Below, piece by piece: positions 22,641-30,658 of a stretch of 64,000 nucleotides of DNA. The number at the start of each line of letters is the position of its first letter. The stretch's first letter is position 1. The position numbers and the translations under genes are program-made. Source of the DNA: Mycobacterium angelicum. Its GTDB lineage: Bacteria > Actinomycetota > Actinomycetes > Mycobacteriales > Mycobacteriaceae. The notes under the pieces are model-generated. The model searched no databases. It saw only the letters and a program-made list of their open reading frames with translations, and was not told the origin of the DNA. Location: NCBI RefSeq assembly GCF_002086155.1, contig NZ_MVHE01000018.1, forward strand, positions 1-64,000. Direction: 5' to 3'.

Positions 22641-24493
22641 CGGGCAGTCCTGATTGTCCGCCGACGCAGACTCCGGACGACATAGACCTCGAAGCGCTGC
22701 GCGAAAAGTACCGGCAGGAGCGCGAAAAGCGGCTTCGGTCAGAGGGTTCCAAGCAGTACATCGAACTCGTCGACGACTTCGCGGGCTATTACGAGACCGA
22801 CCCGCACTCACCGCCGCTGGTCCGCGACCCGATCTCCGACGACGTCGACGTCGTCGTGCTGGGCGGGGGCTTCGGCGGACTGTTGTGCGGCGCGCATCTC
22901 AAGAAGGCCGGCGTCGACGACGTCCGCATCATCGAGCTGGGCGGGGACTTCGGTGGCGTCTGGTACTGGAACCGCTATCCCGGCCTGCAGTGTGACAACG
23001 AATCATACTGCTACATACCGCTTCTCGAAGAACTCAACTTCATGCCCAGCAAGAAGTTCGCCGACGGCACCGAGATCTACGAGCACTGCCGGCGCATCGG
23101 AAAGCATTTCGGTCTCTACGATTCCGCGATCTTCTCCACCCAGGTGCGGGCGTTGCACTGGGACGAGGAGATCAACCGGTGGCGGATCAGCACCAATCGC
23201 GACGACGACATCCGGGCCCGGTTCGTGGTCATGGCGTCGGGCCCCTTCCACCGGCCGAAGCTGCCCGGCATTCCCGGGATCCAGAACTACAAAGGGCACA
23301 GCTTCCACTCGTCGCGCTGGGATTACGACTACACCGGAGGAGATAGCAGCGGCGGGCTGGACAAGCTCGCCGACAAACGCGTCGCCGTGGTGGGCACTGG
23401 GGCGACCGCCGTTCAGATCGTCCCGTTTCTAGGGCGGTATGCCAAGCAGCTGTACGTCTTTCAACGCACGCCGTCTTCGGTAGGCCCGCGCAACAACACC
23501 CCTACCGACCCGGACTGGGTGAAGTCGCTGCGGCCCGGCTGGCAGAAGGAGCGCCAACGCAACTTCCACGCCTGGACGTTCGAGGGAATGGCGCTGGGGC
23601 AGCCCGACTATGTATGCGACTTCTGGACCGAGCTCGGCCGCAACACCGCCGCCCGGGTGCTCAGCGTCCAAGACCCGGCGGCGATGACGCCGCAGCAGTT
23701 CATGGACATCCGTGAGGAGGAAGACTACAAGGTCATGGAGCGATTGCGGCGCCGCGTCGCCGACCTCGTCGACGACCCCGATACCGCCGAAGCGCTGAAG
23801 CCCTACTATCGATTCCTGTGCAAGAGACCCTGCACCAACGACGAGTACCTGCAGACCTTCAACCGGCCCAACGTGACGCTGGTGGATGTTTCCGCGACGA
23901 AGGGCGTGCAGTGCGCGACCGAAAAGGGCTTGGCGGCCAACGGAATTGAGTACGAGGTCGACTGCATCATCTATGCCAGCGGCTTTGAGATCACCACGGA
24001 ACTCAGCCGCCGGTATTCCATCGAGGCGATAGCAGGCCGCGGCGGGCTGTCGCTCTTCGACCACTGGCACAACGGATACCGGACACTGCACGGGATGACC
24101 AGCCGCGGATTTCCCAACCAGTTCTTCACCGGGTTCACCCAGGTGGGCATCTCGGCGAACATCGCCGCCAACTACGAGCTGCAGGGCGAACACATCGCGT
24201 ACATAATCGCAACAGCACTGGGGCGCGGTGCCACAACCGTGGAACCGAGCCAGGAGGCACAGGACCAGTGGTGCACAACCATCCGGGAGACAGCGATTGA
24301 CAACAGCCAGTTCGATCTGGAGTGCACCCCGGGCTATTACAACAACGAGGGCGGCGGCCAGGGGGCGGCCGAAGGCGAAGGCATCCGGTCCCATCTCGGC
24401 GAACCGTACGGACCGGGCTTCTATGCTTTCGGCGACCTGCTGGCCGAGTGGCGCGACAAGGGCGACCTCGACGGGCTCGTGCTGGACTCGTGA
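22637..24493 (+). CDS. Class I Baeyer-Villiger monooxygenase
   Basis: 618 residues. The FAD Rossmann motif GGGFGG is at 76-81, the BVMO pattern GGVWYWNRYPGLQCD at 106-120, the fingerprint YKGHSFHSSRW at 218-228 (Y for the usual first F), and the NADPH Rossmann motif GTGATA at 253-258. The N-terminal 65 residues are the extension seen in cyclododecanone or steroid-type BVMOs. It inserts one oxygen next to a ketone to give an ester or lactone. The start overlaps the previous stop and the stop overlaps the next start (TGATG). Confidence 0.92.
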   Translation: MTGSPDCPPTQTPDDIDLEALREKYRQEREKRLRSEGSKQYIELVDDFAGYYETDPHSPPLVRDPISDDVDVVVLGGGFGGLLCGAHLKKAGVDDVRIIELGGDFGGVWYWNRYPGLQCDNESYCYIPLLEELNFMPSKKFADGTEIYEHCRRIGKHFGLYDSAIFSTQVRALHWDEEINRWRISTNRDDDIRARFVVMASGPFHRPKLPGIPGIQNYKGHSFHSSRWDYDYTGGDSSGGLDKLADKRVAVVGTGATAVQIVPFLGRYAKQLYVFQRTPSSVGPRNNTPTDPDWVKSLRPGWQKERQRNFHAWTFEGMALGQPDYVCDFWTELGRNTAARVLSVQDPAAMTPQQFMDIREEEDYKVMERLRRRVADLVDDPDTAEALKPYYRFLCKRPCTNDEYLQTFNRPNVTLVDVSATKGVQCATEKGLAANGIEYEVDCIIYASGFEITTELSRRYSIEAIAGRGGLSLFDHWHNGYRTLHGMTSRGFPNQFFTGFTQVGISANIAANYELQGEHIAYIIATALGRGATTVEPSQEAQDQWCTTIRETAIDNSQFDLECTPGYYNNEGGGQGAAEGEGIRSHLGEPYGPGFYAFGDLLAEWRDKGDLDGLVLDS

Positions 24494-25428
24494 TGGCTGA
24501 ACTGAGATTCGACAACCGGGTCGCCGTGGTGACCGGTGCCGGACGCGGCCTGGGTCGCGTGTATGCCCTGATGCTGGCCGCACGGGGCGCCAGGGTGGTG
24601 GTCAACGACACCGGGGGCAGCCTGACCGGCGCCGGTGCGGACGCGACACCGGCGCACCAGGTGGCGTCCGAAATCGCGGCGGCCGGCGGGCAGGCGATCG
24701 CCTCGGTCGAATCGGTGGCCACCGCTGCCGGCGGACAGGCGATCATCCAGGCGGCGCTGGATCGCTTCGGGCGCATAGACATCCTCATCCACAACGCGGG
24801 CAATGTGCGCCGCGCCTCGCTGAAGCAGATGAGCTATGAAGACTTCGACGCCGTCATCGATGTGCATCTGCGCGGCGCCTTTCACGTGGTGCGCCCCGCC
24901 TTTCCGCTCATGTGCGACGCGGGATACGGCCGCATCGTGTTGACCTCGTCCATCGGCGGTCTGTACGGCAACCACGGTGTGGCGAATTATGCTGCGGCCA
25001 AGGCCGGTCTGGTCGGCCTGGCCAACGTTGCCGCCCTGGAAGGGGCCGCCGAAGGCGTGCTCTGTAACGTCATCGTTCCCTCGGCCGTCACGAGAATGGC
25101 TGACGGCCTGGATATTTCGGCGTATCCGCCGATGGGTACCGACTTGGTGGCGCCGGTGGTGGGGCTGCTGGCGCACGAATCCTGCCCGGTCAACGGCGAG
25201 ATGCTGATCGCCATCGCGGGCCGGGTCGCCCGTGCGGTGATCGCGGAAGCCCCTGGGGTGCAACGGCTATCGTGGTCGATCGAGGATGTCGCCGAGCAGC
25301 TCTACGCCATTCGCGATCTCGCTGCGCCACTCGTGTTTCCCGTCGTCCCGAACGGACATGCCGACCACATCCGCTACAGCTTTGAGTCGGCGGCCTGGGC
25401 AAGCCGGGAGAGCGCGCATCATGTCTAG
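24493..25428 (+). CDS. SDR of the 3-hydroxyacyl-CoA dehydrogenase type
   Basis: 311 residues. The nucleotide motif GAGRGLG, then RVVVNDTGGSLTG, is typical of the dehydrogenase half of multifunctional (HSD17B4-like) enzymes. NAG near 100 and Tyr-Lys in NYAAAKAGL complete the site. It likely acts after CoA activation, in beta-oxidation of the ring-opened acid. It starts inside the BVMO stop and overlaps the CoA-transferase start by 8 bases. Confidence 0.86.
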   Translation: MAELRFDNRVAVVTGAGRGLGRVYALMLAARGARVVVNDTGGSLTGAGADATPAHQVASEIAAAGGQAIASVESVATAAGGQAIIQAALDRFGRIDILIHNAGNVRRASLKQMSYEDFDAVIDVHLRGAFHVVRPAFPLMCDAGYGRIVLTSSIGGLYGNHGVANYAAAKAGLVGLANVAALEGAAEGVLCNVIVPSAVTRMADGLDISAYPPMGTDLVAPVVGLLAHESCPVNGEMLIAIAGRVARAVIAEAPGVQRLSWSIEDVAEQLYAIRDLAAPLVFPVVPNGHADHIRYSFESAAWASRESAHHV

Positions 25429-26602
25429 TGGCGGGTCTGGCGCCGGGCCGCTGGCCGGGGTACGTGTCGTCGATCTGACGGCGATGGTGATGGGGCCTTA
25501 CTGCACCCAGATCATGGCCGACATGGGTGCCGATGTGATCAAGGTAGAGCCCCCGCAAGGCGATGACACTCGCTACGTCTCGGTCGGGCCGGCCCCCGGA
25601 ATGAGTGGTGTGTTCGTCAACGTCAACCGCGGAAAGCGCGGCGTCACCCTGGATTTGAAGTCCGATGCCGGTCGCGACGCCCTGCGCGCACTGATCGAAC
25701 AGGCTGATGTGTTCATCCACTCGATGCGGGCCAAGGCGATTGCCCGGTTGCAACTGGGCTACGACGCGGTCGCCGCCATCAACCCGGCCATCGTCTACAC
25801 CAACTGCTATGGGTACGGACGGCGGGGACCCAACCGCGACCTGCCCGCCTATGACGACACGATTCAGGCGGCCTGCGGCTTGCCGGCGGTGCAAGAGCAA
25901 CTGACCGGCGAGGCCAGTTACGTCGGGACGATAGTGGCCGACAAGGTGGCCGGCCTGACCGCGCTATACGCCACGATGATGGCGCTGTACCACCGCGAAC
26001 GCACCGGTGAAGGTCAGGAGGTGGAAATCGGCATGTTCGAAGCGGTGGCGTCGTTCATGCTGGTCGAACACGCCAACGGCGCCATGTTCGATCCACCCCT
26101 TGGTCCCGCGGTCTATCCGCGCACGGTGGCCCCCAACCGGCGCCCGTACCGCACCAGCGACGGCTACATCGCCGCGCTGATCTACAACGACAGACATTGG
26201 GCGGCGTTCATCGGCGCGGTGAAACCGCCGTGGGCCAGCGATCTGTACGTCAAGCTCGAGGACCGGGCGCGCCAGATCGACGAGGTATACGCGTTGCTCT
26301 CCGAGACGCTGGCGCAACGCAGCACCGCGGAATGGCTCGCCCTGTTTCGCGAGCTGCAGATCCCCGCCTCCGCATTGTCCAGTCCCGCGGCGTTATTCGA
26401 CGATCAGCACCTCAACGAGGTCGGCTTCTTCGAGACCGTGGACACCCGCAATGGACCGGTGCGCTTCCCCGGCGTGCCGACCTGGTTTTCCCGGACACCG
26501 GGCCGAGTCCGGGGTCCCGCCCCGGAGCTGGGCGCGCACACCGCGGAAGTCCTGGAAGAACTCGGACTGAACACGGCCGCCGCTCATCGTCAGATCAAAT
26601 AG
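25421..26602 (+). CDS. Family III CoA-transferase (CaiB/BaiF)
   Basis: 393 residues. Opening GPLAGVRVVDLTAMVMGPYCTQ split by the family MADMGADVIKVE segment, NRGKRGVTLDLKS, GYGRRGPNRDLPAYDDTIQA (with the catalytic Asp), and HRERTGEGQEVEIGMFEA are all family hallmarks. It moves CoA between acids or activates the acid without ATP. Together with the ligase in the divergent operon it gives two routes to CoA thioesters. Last intact gene of the operon. Confidence 0.9.
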   Translation: MSSGGSGAGPLAGVRVVDLTAMVMGPYCTQIMADMGADVIKVEPPQGDDTRYVSVGPAPGMSGVFVNVNRGKRGVTLDLKSDAGRDALRALIEQADVFIHSMRAKAIARLQLGYDAVAAINPAIVYTNCYGYGRRGPNRDLPAYDDTIQAACGLPAVQEQLTGEASYVGTIVADKVAGLTALYATMMALYHRERTGEGQEVEIGMFEAVASFMLVEHANGAMFDPPLGPAVYPRTVAPNRRPYRTSDGYIAALIYNDRHWAAFIGAVKPPWASDLYVKLEDRARQIDEVYALLSETLAQRSTAEWLALFRELQIPASALSSPAALFDDQHLNEVGFFETVDTRNGPVRFPGVPTWFSRTPGRVRGPAPELGAHTAEVLEELGLNTAAAHRQIK

Positions 26603-26604
26603 CT

Positions 26605-26907
26605 CGGCTGCGCGATGCCGAAACGGCTGTTGGCGTAGCGCTTCGTGTGGAAACGGTGTACAAGACCTTCACGACCCGGGAGGAAGCCCGTACCGCGATG
26701 CAGCTGTTCGCCGCCGATCTGGCCGAAACCGGACAGCTTCGGGTCAGCGCCACCGTGGCGCGCGACGTGCTTTGGACCTACCACGCGCCAGAGCTATACC
26801 AGCTCCTGGTGCTCGGACGGGATTGGTCTGCGGCCCGGTACGGCGACTTCATCACCCACGCGCTCACCCACCCGCTCACCGGAGCCCTGCTCGAGCACCG
26901 GGAATGA
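26605..26907 (+). pseudogene. TetR-family regulator remnant with internal deletion
   Basis: The open frame reads VALRVETVYKTF, the end of a TetR helix-turn-helix, and then almost directly a TetR C-terminal segment (ARDVLWTYHAPELYQLLVLG, then RDWSAARYGDFITHAL). About 100 residues between them and the first helices are missing. GTG 26647 could still give 86 residues, but not a working repressor. It may be the cluster's former regulator or mark the island's right edge. Confidence 0.65.
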
Positions 26908-27121
26908 CACGCCGAAATCTGCAAACTTGTTGCGAGCCTTAGCGTGTCTGCGCGGGATCGCCCACCCTCGCCCCTAAGCTTGCTGGGATCACGAGGAGGG
27001 GCAGCGACGTATCGGCAGCAACTACGGCGCCGGGCGACAAGATGGTCGGGGCGCGCTAACAGCGAGCGCTGAGCCGGGCGGGAAGGACTCCGCACCGGCG
27101 CGTTCTGCTCGCCGCCGATGG

Positions 27122-29137
27122 GTGGCCCCGGTGCGCCGCGTCGGCCGGCTCGCGATCTGGGACAAGCCCGAGCGGCGCAACGGCATTCCGGCGCTGGACG
27201 GCCTTCGTGCGATCGCCGTCGCGCTCGTTCTCGTCGGCCACGGCGGCATCCCCGGCGTGAGCGGCGGCTTCATCGGCGTCGACGTCTTCTTCGTGCTCAG
27301 TGGATTCCTCATCACCTCGCTGTTGCTCGACGAGCTGGGACGCAGCGGCCGAATCGACCTGACCGGATTCTGGATTCGCCGCGCCCGGCGGCTGCTGCCG
27401 GCCCTGATGCTGATGGTCCTCACCGTGGCCGCGGCGCGCGAACTGCTGCCCTACCAATCGCTTACCGGTCTGCGAAGCGACGCGATTGCCGCCTTCGTAT
27501 GGCTGGCCAACTGGCGGTTCGTGGCTCAGAAAACCGACTACTTCACCCAGGGCGCCCCACCCTCGCCGCTGCAGCACACCTGGTCGCTGGGGGTCGAGGA
27601 GCAGTACTACTTCGTCTGGCCGCTGCTGCTGATCGCGGTGACGCTGTTGCTGGCGGCCCGGGCCAAGCGCTACTTCGGCAAGATCACCGTCGGACATGTC
27701 CGGTTCGCCGCCTTCATCATCGCCACTCTGGGCGCGCTGGCGTCGGCGGCCGCCGCCATCGTGTTCACCTCCGACACAACCCGGGACCGAATCTATTTCG
27801 GCACCGACACCCGGGCCCAGGCGTTGCTGGTGGGCGCCGCGGCATCGGCTCTGCTGGTACGGGATTGGCCATCGCTGAATCGCGGGTGGTGTCTGATCCG
27901 TACCCGTTGGGGAAGGCGGATCGCGCGCCTGCTGCCGGTCGTGGGTCTGGCCGCGCTGGCGGCGATCACCCACTTCGCAACGGGCAACTCCACCGAATTC
28001 CGCCATGGACTGCTGATCGCGGTGGCCATTGCCGCGGTCCTCGTCGTCGCCCCGGTCGCGCTGGAACAGCGCGGGGTGGTGGCCCGAGTCTTGTCCTGGC
28101 GCCCGCTGGTGTGGCTGGGCACCATCTCCTACGGCGTCTACCTCTGGCACTGGCCGATATTTCTGGCGCTCAACGGCGAACGCACCGGATGGTCGGGGCT
28201 GGCATTGTTCGGTGCCCGGTGTGCGGCCACGGTGGTGGTCGCGTTCGTGTCGTGGTGGCTGATCGAACAACCCATCCGCCGCTGGAAGCCGGAACGGGTG
28301 CCGCTGTTGCCGCTGTCGGCGGCGACGGTGGCGACAGCCGCGGCGGCGACGATGCTGGTCGTCCCCGTCGCAACTGGACCAGAGTTGCGCGAGATGGGCC
28401 TGCCGCCCGGCGTTTCGGCGGTGGCCGCGGTGTCCCCGTCACCGCCGGGGCCGCAAGGGCCCGCGCCGGGGCCGCGCGATCCTAATCAGCCGTTCACCGT
28501 TTCGGTGTTCGGTGATTCGATCGGGTGGACGATGATGCACTACCTTCCACCGACTCCCGGATTCAGGTTCATCGACCACACCGTCATCGGCTGCAGTCTG
28601 GTACGCGGCACCCCGTATCGCTACATCGGCCAAACCCTGGAGCAGCGGGCGGAGTGCGACACCTGGCCGGGCCGCTGGTCGACCCAGATCGGACAGGACC
28701 GGCCCGACGTCGCGCTGCTGGTCATCGGCCGCTGGGAGACGGTGGACCGGGTCAACGAGGGCAAGTGGACCCACATCGGCGACCCGACCTTCGATTCATA
28801 CCTCAACTTCGAGCTGCACCGGGCGCTGAACATCGTCGGCTCCACCGGGGTTCGGGTGCTGGTGGCCACCGTGCCCTACAGTCGCGGCGGCGAGAAGCCG
28901 GACGGTCGCCTGTATCCCGAGGATCAGCCCGATCGGGTCAACCAGTGGAATACCATGCTGCGCAACGCCATTGGCGAGCACCCCAACGTCGGAATCGTCG
29001 ACCTGAACAAAAAGCTATGCCCGGACGGCGTTTACACCGCCAAGGTCGACGGCATCAAGGTGCGCAGCGACGGCGTCCACCTCACGCCCGAAGGCGTGAA
29101 GTGGCTACTGCCGTGGCTGGAAGAGTCGGTCAGGTAG
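27122..29137 (+). CDS. Membrane acyltransferase with C-terminal SGNH domain (OafA-like)
   Basis: 671 residues; matches the gene I recall as Rv0111. N-terminal acyltransferase-3 domain with about 10 membrane helices: GLRAIAVALVLVGHGG with the catalytic His, GGFIGVDVFFVLSGFLIT, and RRARRLLPAL. Residues after about 430 form a Pro-rich linker and an extracytoplasmic SGNH domain (SVFGDSIGWT with the nucleophile, late DGVHLTPEG with the Asp/His pair). It would O-acylate a cell-envelope polymer or lipid. Start is GTG 27122; the frame is open further upstream to about 27002 but lacks ATG or GTG. Confidence 0.88.
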   Translation: MAPVRRVGRLAIWDKPERRNGIPALDGLRAIAVALVLVGHGGIPGVSGGFIGVDVFFVLSGFLITSLLLDELGRSGRIDLTGFWIRRARRLLPALMLMVLTVAAARELLPYQSLTGLRSDAIAAFVWLANWRFVAQKTDYFTQGAPPSPLQHTWSLGVEEQYYFVWPLLLIAVTLLLAARAKRYFGKITVGHVRFAAFIIATLGALASAAAAIVFTSDTTRDRIYFGTDTRAQALLVGAAASALLVRDWPSLNRGWCLIRTRWGRRIARLLPVVGLAALAAITHFATGNSTEFRHGLLIAVAIAAVLVVAPVALEQRGVVARVLSWRPLVWLGTISYGVYLWHWPIFLALNGERTGWSGLALFGARCAATVVVAFVSWWLIEQPIRRWKPERVPLLPLSAATVATAAAATMLVVPVATGPELREMGLPPGVSAVAAVSPSPPGPQGPAPGPRDPNQPFTVSVFGDSIGWTMMHYLPPTPGFRFIDHTVIGCSLVRGTPYRYIGQTLEQRAECDTWPGRWSTQIGQDRPDVALLVIGRWETVDRVNEGKWTHIGDPTFDSYLNFELHRALNIVGSTGVRVLVATVPYSRGGEKPDGRLYPEDQPDRVNQWNTMLRNAIGEHPNVGIVDLNKKLCPDGVYTAKVDGIKVRSDGVHLTPEGVKWLLPWLEESVR

Positions 29138-29806
29138 TCAATTACCGGTCCAGCAGCTCAATTCCATGCTGTCGCTGCGCCGGGCGGGAAAGTTATAGCT
29201 CACATAGCCGTTGTCGGGATCGCGCACGTAGTCGAGGTAAGGCTGAGCGTCGGCGGATTCGGTGTTGTCGGCAATCACCAACGCGCCAGGGGACAATCGC
29301 GGCTGCAGCAGCTTGATCACCGGTAGATACAGTTCCTTCCAGCCGTCGAGCAGGGCGAAACCGATGGGTCCGTCCAGGTTCGCCAACGTGTTCAGCGCAT
29401 CTCCTTCCAAGATGGTGACCACGTCGTCCAGACCGGTTTCACCGAACGTCTGCCGGGCGGCGGCAATCTTGGCGGTGCTCAGTTCGGTGGTCACCACTCG
29501 GCCCACGCCGTTGTCGCGCACGGCCGCGGCCAGATGTAACGCCGAAATGCCGAACGACATCCCGAACTCCACGACCGTAGTCGGGCGGGTGGACCGCACC
29601 AGCGCATACAGCAGTTGACCGGCTTCGGGAGTCACCGGGATGTAGAACTCGCTCATCGCGTCGGCGCGTTCCTGCGAGTTTGCCGACGTCAGCACCTGTT
29701 GCAGCTCGTCGTGTCGCTCGCGCAGCTGCGACATCTGGCTCTTGGTCTCCGCATACATCCGGTCGAGTGCGGTCGCGACTTTGGGATCCTGCAAGGTAGT
29801 GGCCAT
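29138..29806 (-). CDS. Class I SAM-dependent O-methyltransferase
   Basis: 222 residues, of the catechol-O-methyltransferase type; similar to the one I recall as Rv0187. The SAM site is VVEFGMSFGISALHLAAA, followed by VVTTELS, LEGDALN and FALLDGWKELY with a metal-binding Asp, then VIADNTES. Soluble enzyme that methylates a hydroxyl of a small substrate, probably Mg-dependent. Its stop abuts the acyltransferase stop. It is divergent from the M-box transcript. Confidence 0.85.
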   Translation of the reverse strand: MATTLQDPKVATALDRMYAETKSQMSQLRERHDELQQVLTSANSQERADAMSEFYIPVTPEAGQLLYALVRSTRPTTVVEFGMSFGISALHLAAAVRDNGVGRVVTTELSTAKIAAARQTFGETGLDDVVTILEGDALNTLANLDGPIGFALLDGWKELYLPVIKLLQPRLSPGALVIADNTESADAQPYLDYVRDPDNGYVSYNFPARRSDSMELSCWTGN

Positions 29807-29829
29807 ACCAAGAGTGTGACGTAACGCGT

Positions 29830-29858
29830 TTGACGAGCGCCATATGCCGGTGTAAACA
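29830..29858 (+). promoter_or_regulatory. Candidate promoter of the M-box transcript
   Basis: TTGACG (29830-29835), a 17-base spacer and TAAACA (29853-29858) make a good SigA-like promoter. Initiation would fall near 29865, a few bases before the first M-box helix. Confidence 0.5.
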
Positions 29859-29871
29859 TGGAACCCGCAAA

Positions 29872-30034
29872 CACCTCGGTAGGTGAGGCGTCTGCATGGA
29901 CACAGGCCACTGACCCCGAACGTCGAGAGACGCCCCGGGTCAGGACAGCTCTTCCCGGCCTAAGGGTTGAGCCCAAGTGGCTTCCGGATGAAACACCGGA
30001 TACGCCGTGCAGTGCCAAAGCTCCGACGAGAGGG
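29872..30034 (+). ncRNA. M-box (ykoK) magnesium riboswitch
   Basis: The order and identity of M-box conserved blocks are present: TAGGTGAGGC (29880-29889), CGAACGTCGAGAGACGCC (29918 onward), GGGTCA before 29945, and GCAGTGCCAAAGCTC (30009-30023), closed by pairing of CTCG near 29875 with CGAG near 30027. M-boxes fold around several Mg ions and shut off downstream genes when Mg is high. A hairpin 3' of it (GGCGG 30041-30045 with CCGCC 30050-30054, flanked by GGGG and a C6-T3 run) could be the terminator. Downstream are a small ORF and an NRAMP-related transporter. Confidence 0.88.
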
Positions 30035-30132
30035 GTGTTCGGCGGTTGACCGCCGTCCGTTCGTCCCCCCTTTCGTGCAGGTGACTGTGACGACACCCGC
30101 GTGTGTCCCGGCCGGAAGGAGGTGAGGGCGAG

Positions 30133-30213
30133 TTGAACGACATCCCAGGCGATAGTCCGTATCCAAAATCCAACCTGCCCCGATCCGGTTCCGGCATTCC
30201 TTCTGCTGCCTGA
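30133..30213 (+). CDS. Possible 26-residue proline-rich leader peptide
   Basis: TTG at 30133 lies 10 bases after AAGGAGG (30116-30122), a very strong ribosome binding site. The frame reads (M)NDIPGDSPYPKS then NLPRSGSGIPSAA and stops at 30211-30213. Proline-rich leaders govern Mg transporter genes in enterobacteria, so a similar role between the M-box and the transporter is conceivable. The alternative GTG at 30123 gives only a four-codon peptide. Confidence 0.35.
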   Translation: MNDIPGDSPYPKSNLPRSGSGIPSAA

Positions 30214-30338
30214 GTCTCCTCGAGCGTTTGTCGTTGCGCGCATGCATATGTCCTGCCTGCCTCGCGGCAATTGCCCGAGGGCACTGTAGTCGCGTTCTGA
30301 ATTGCGTTAACCGGTCGGGCTTCTGACAGGAGCAGACC

Positions 30339-30554
30339 ATGACCACAATGACCATGAATTTCGTTGCGCCACAAGGTGTGACCGGTGCGACCGCTGCGAC
30401 GGGTGCGACCGGTGCGCCGAACGGCGGCGGCCGCACGCTGCTGCGCATCGGCCGGCGCCTGAGTGACGCGTTGCGTGCGTCGCTCAACGTGGACCCGCAG
30501 GACCGGGCCGACAAGTACGTAACGCTGATGCCGATCGCGGTACTCGCCGCCTGA
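30339..30554 (+). CDS. 71-residue small protein between the riboswitch and the transporter
   Basis: ATG 30339 follows AGGAGCAG, a good ribosome binding site. Residues 12-31 are a Gly-Ala-Thr repeat (VTGATAATGATGAPNGG), then an amphipathic basic helix (RTLLRIGRRLSDALRASL) and a C-terminal DRADKYVTLMPIAVLAA. No known family is recognised. It lies in the Mg-controlled transcript 105 bases before the transporter and is separated from it by a perfect 15-bp hairpin. It may be an accessory or regulator of the transporter. Confidence 0.65.
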   Translation: MTTMTMNFVAPQGVTGATAATGATGAPNGGGRTLLRIGRRLSDALRASLNVDPQDRADKYVTLMPIAVLAA

Positions 30555-30594
30555 CACCGGCGGCAACGACCGGCGATGTACTCGCCGACAACCT

Positions 30595-30626
30595 CAGCGG
30601 CGGGCGCGGCCCCGCGCCCGCCGCTG
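30595..30626. terminator. Perfect 15-bp hairpin between small ORF and transporter
   Basis: Positions 30595-30609 pair perfectly with 30612-30626, leaving a 2-base CC loop. All but two stem pairs are G-C. No U tract follows. It could act as a partial terminator or as an RNA stabiliser that sets transporter expression lower than, or different from, the small protein. Confidence 0.7.
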
Positions 30627-30658
30627 TGCCCAAACTTGTTCGAGAGAGCGAGAATCCG

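Noticed and set aside
27118..28485. 455-residue overlapping frame inside the acyltransferase
   Set aside because: Same-strand shadow in another frame; the acyltransferase frame has all the motifs.
29858..30049. 63-residue plus-strand frame across the M-box
   Set aside because: It coincides with the riboswitch, whose conserved RNA blocks explain the sequence better than a protein.
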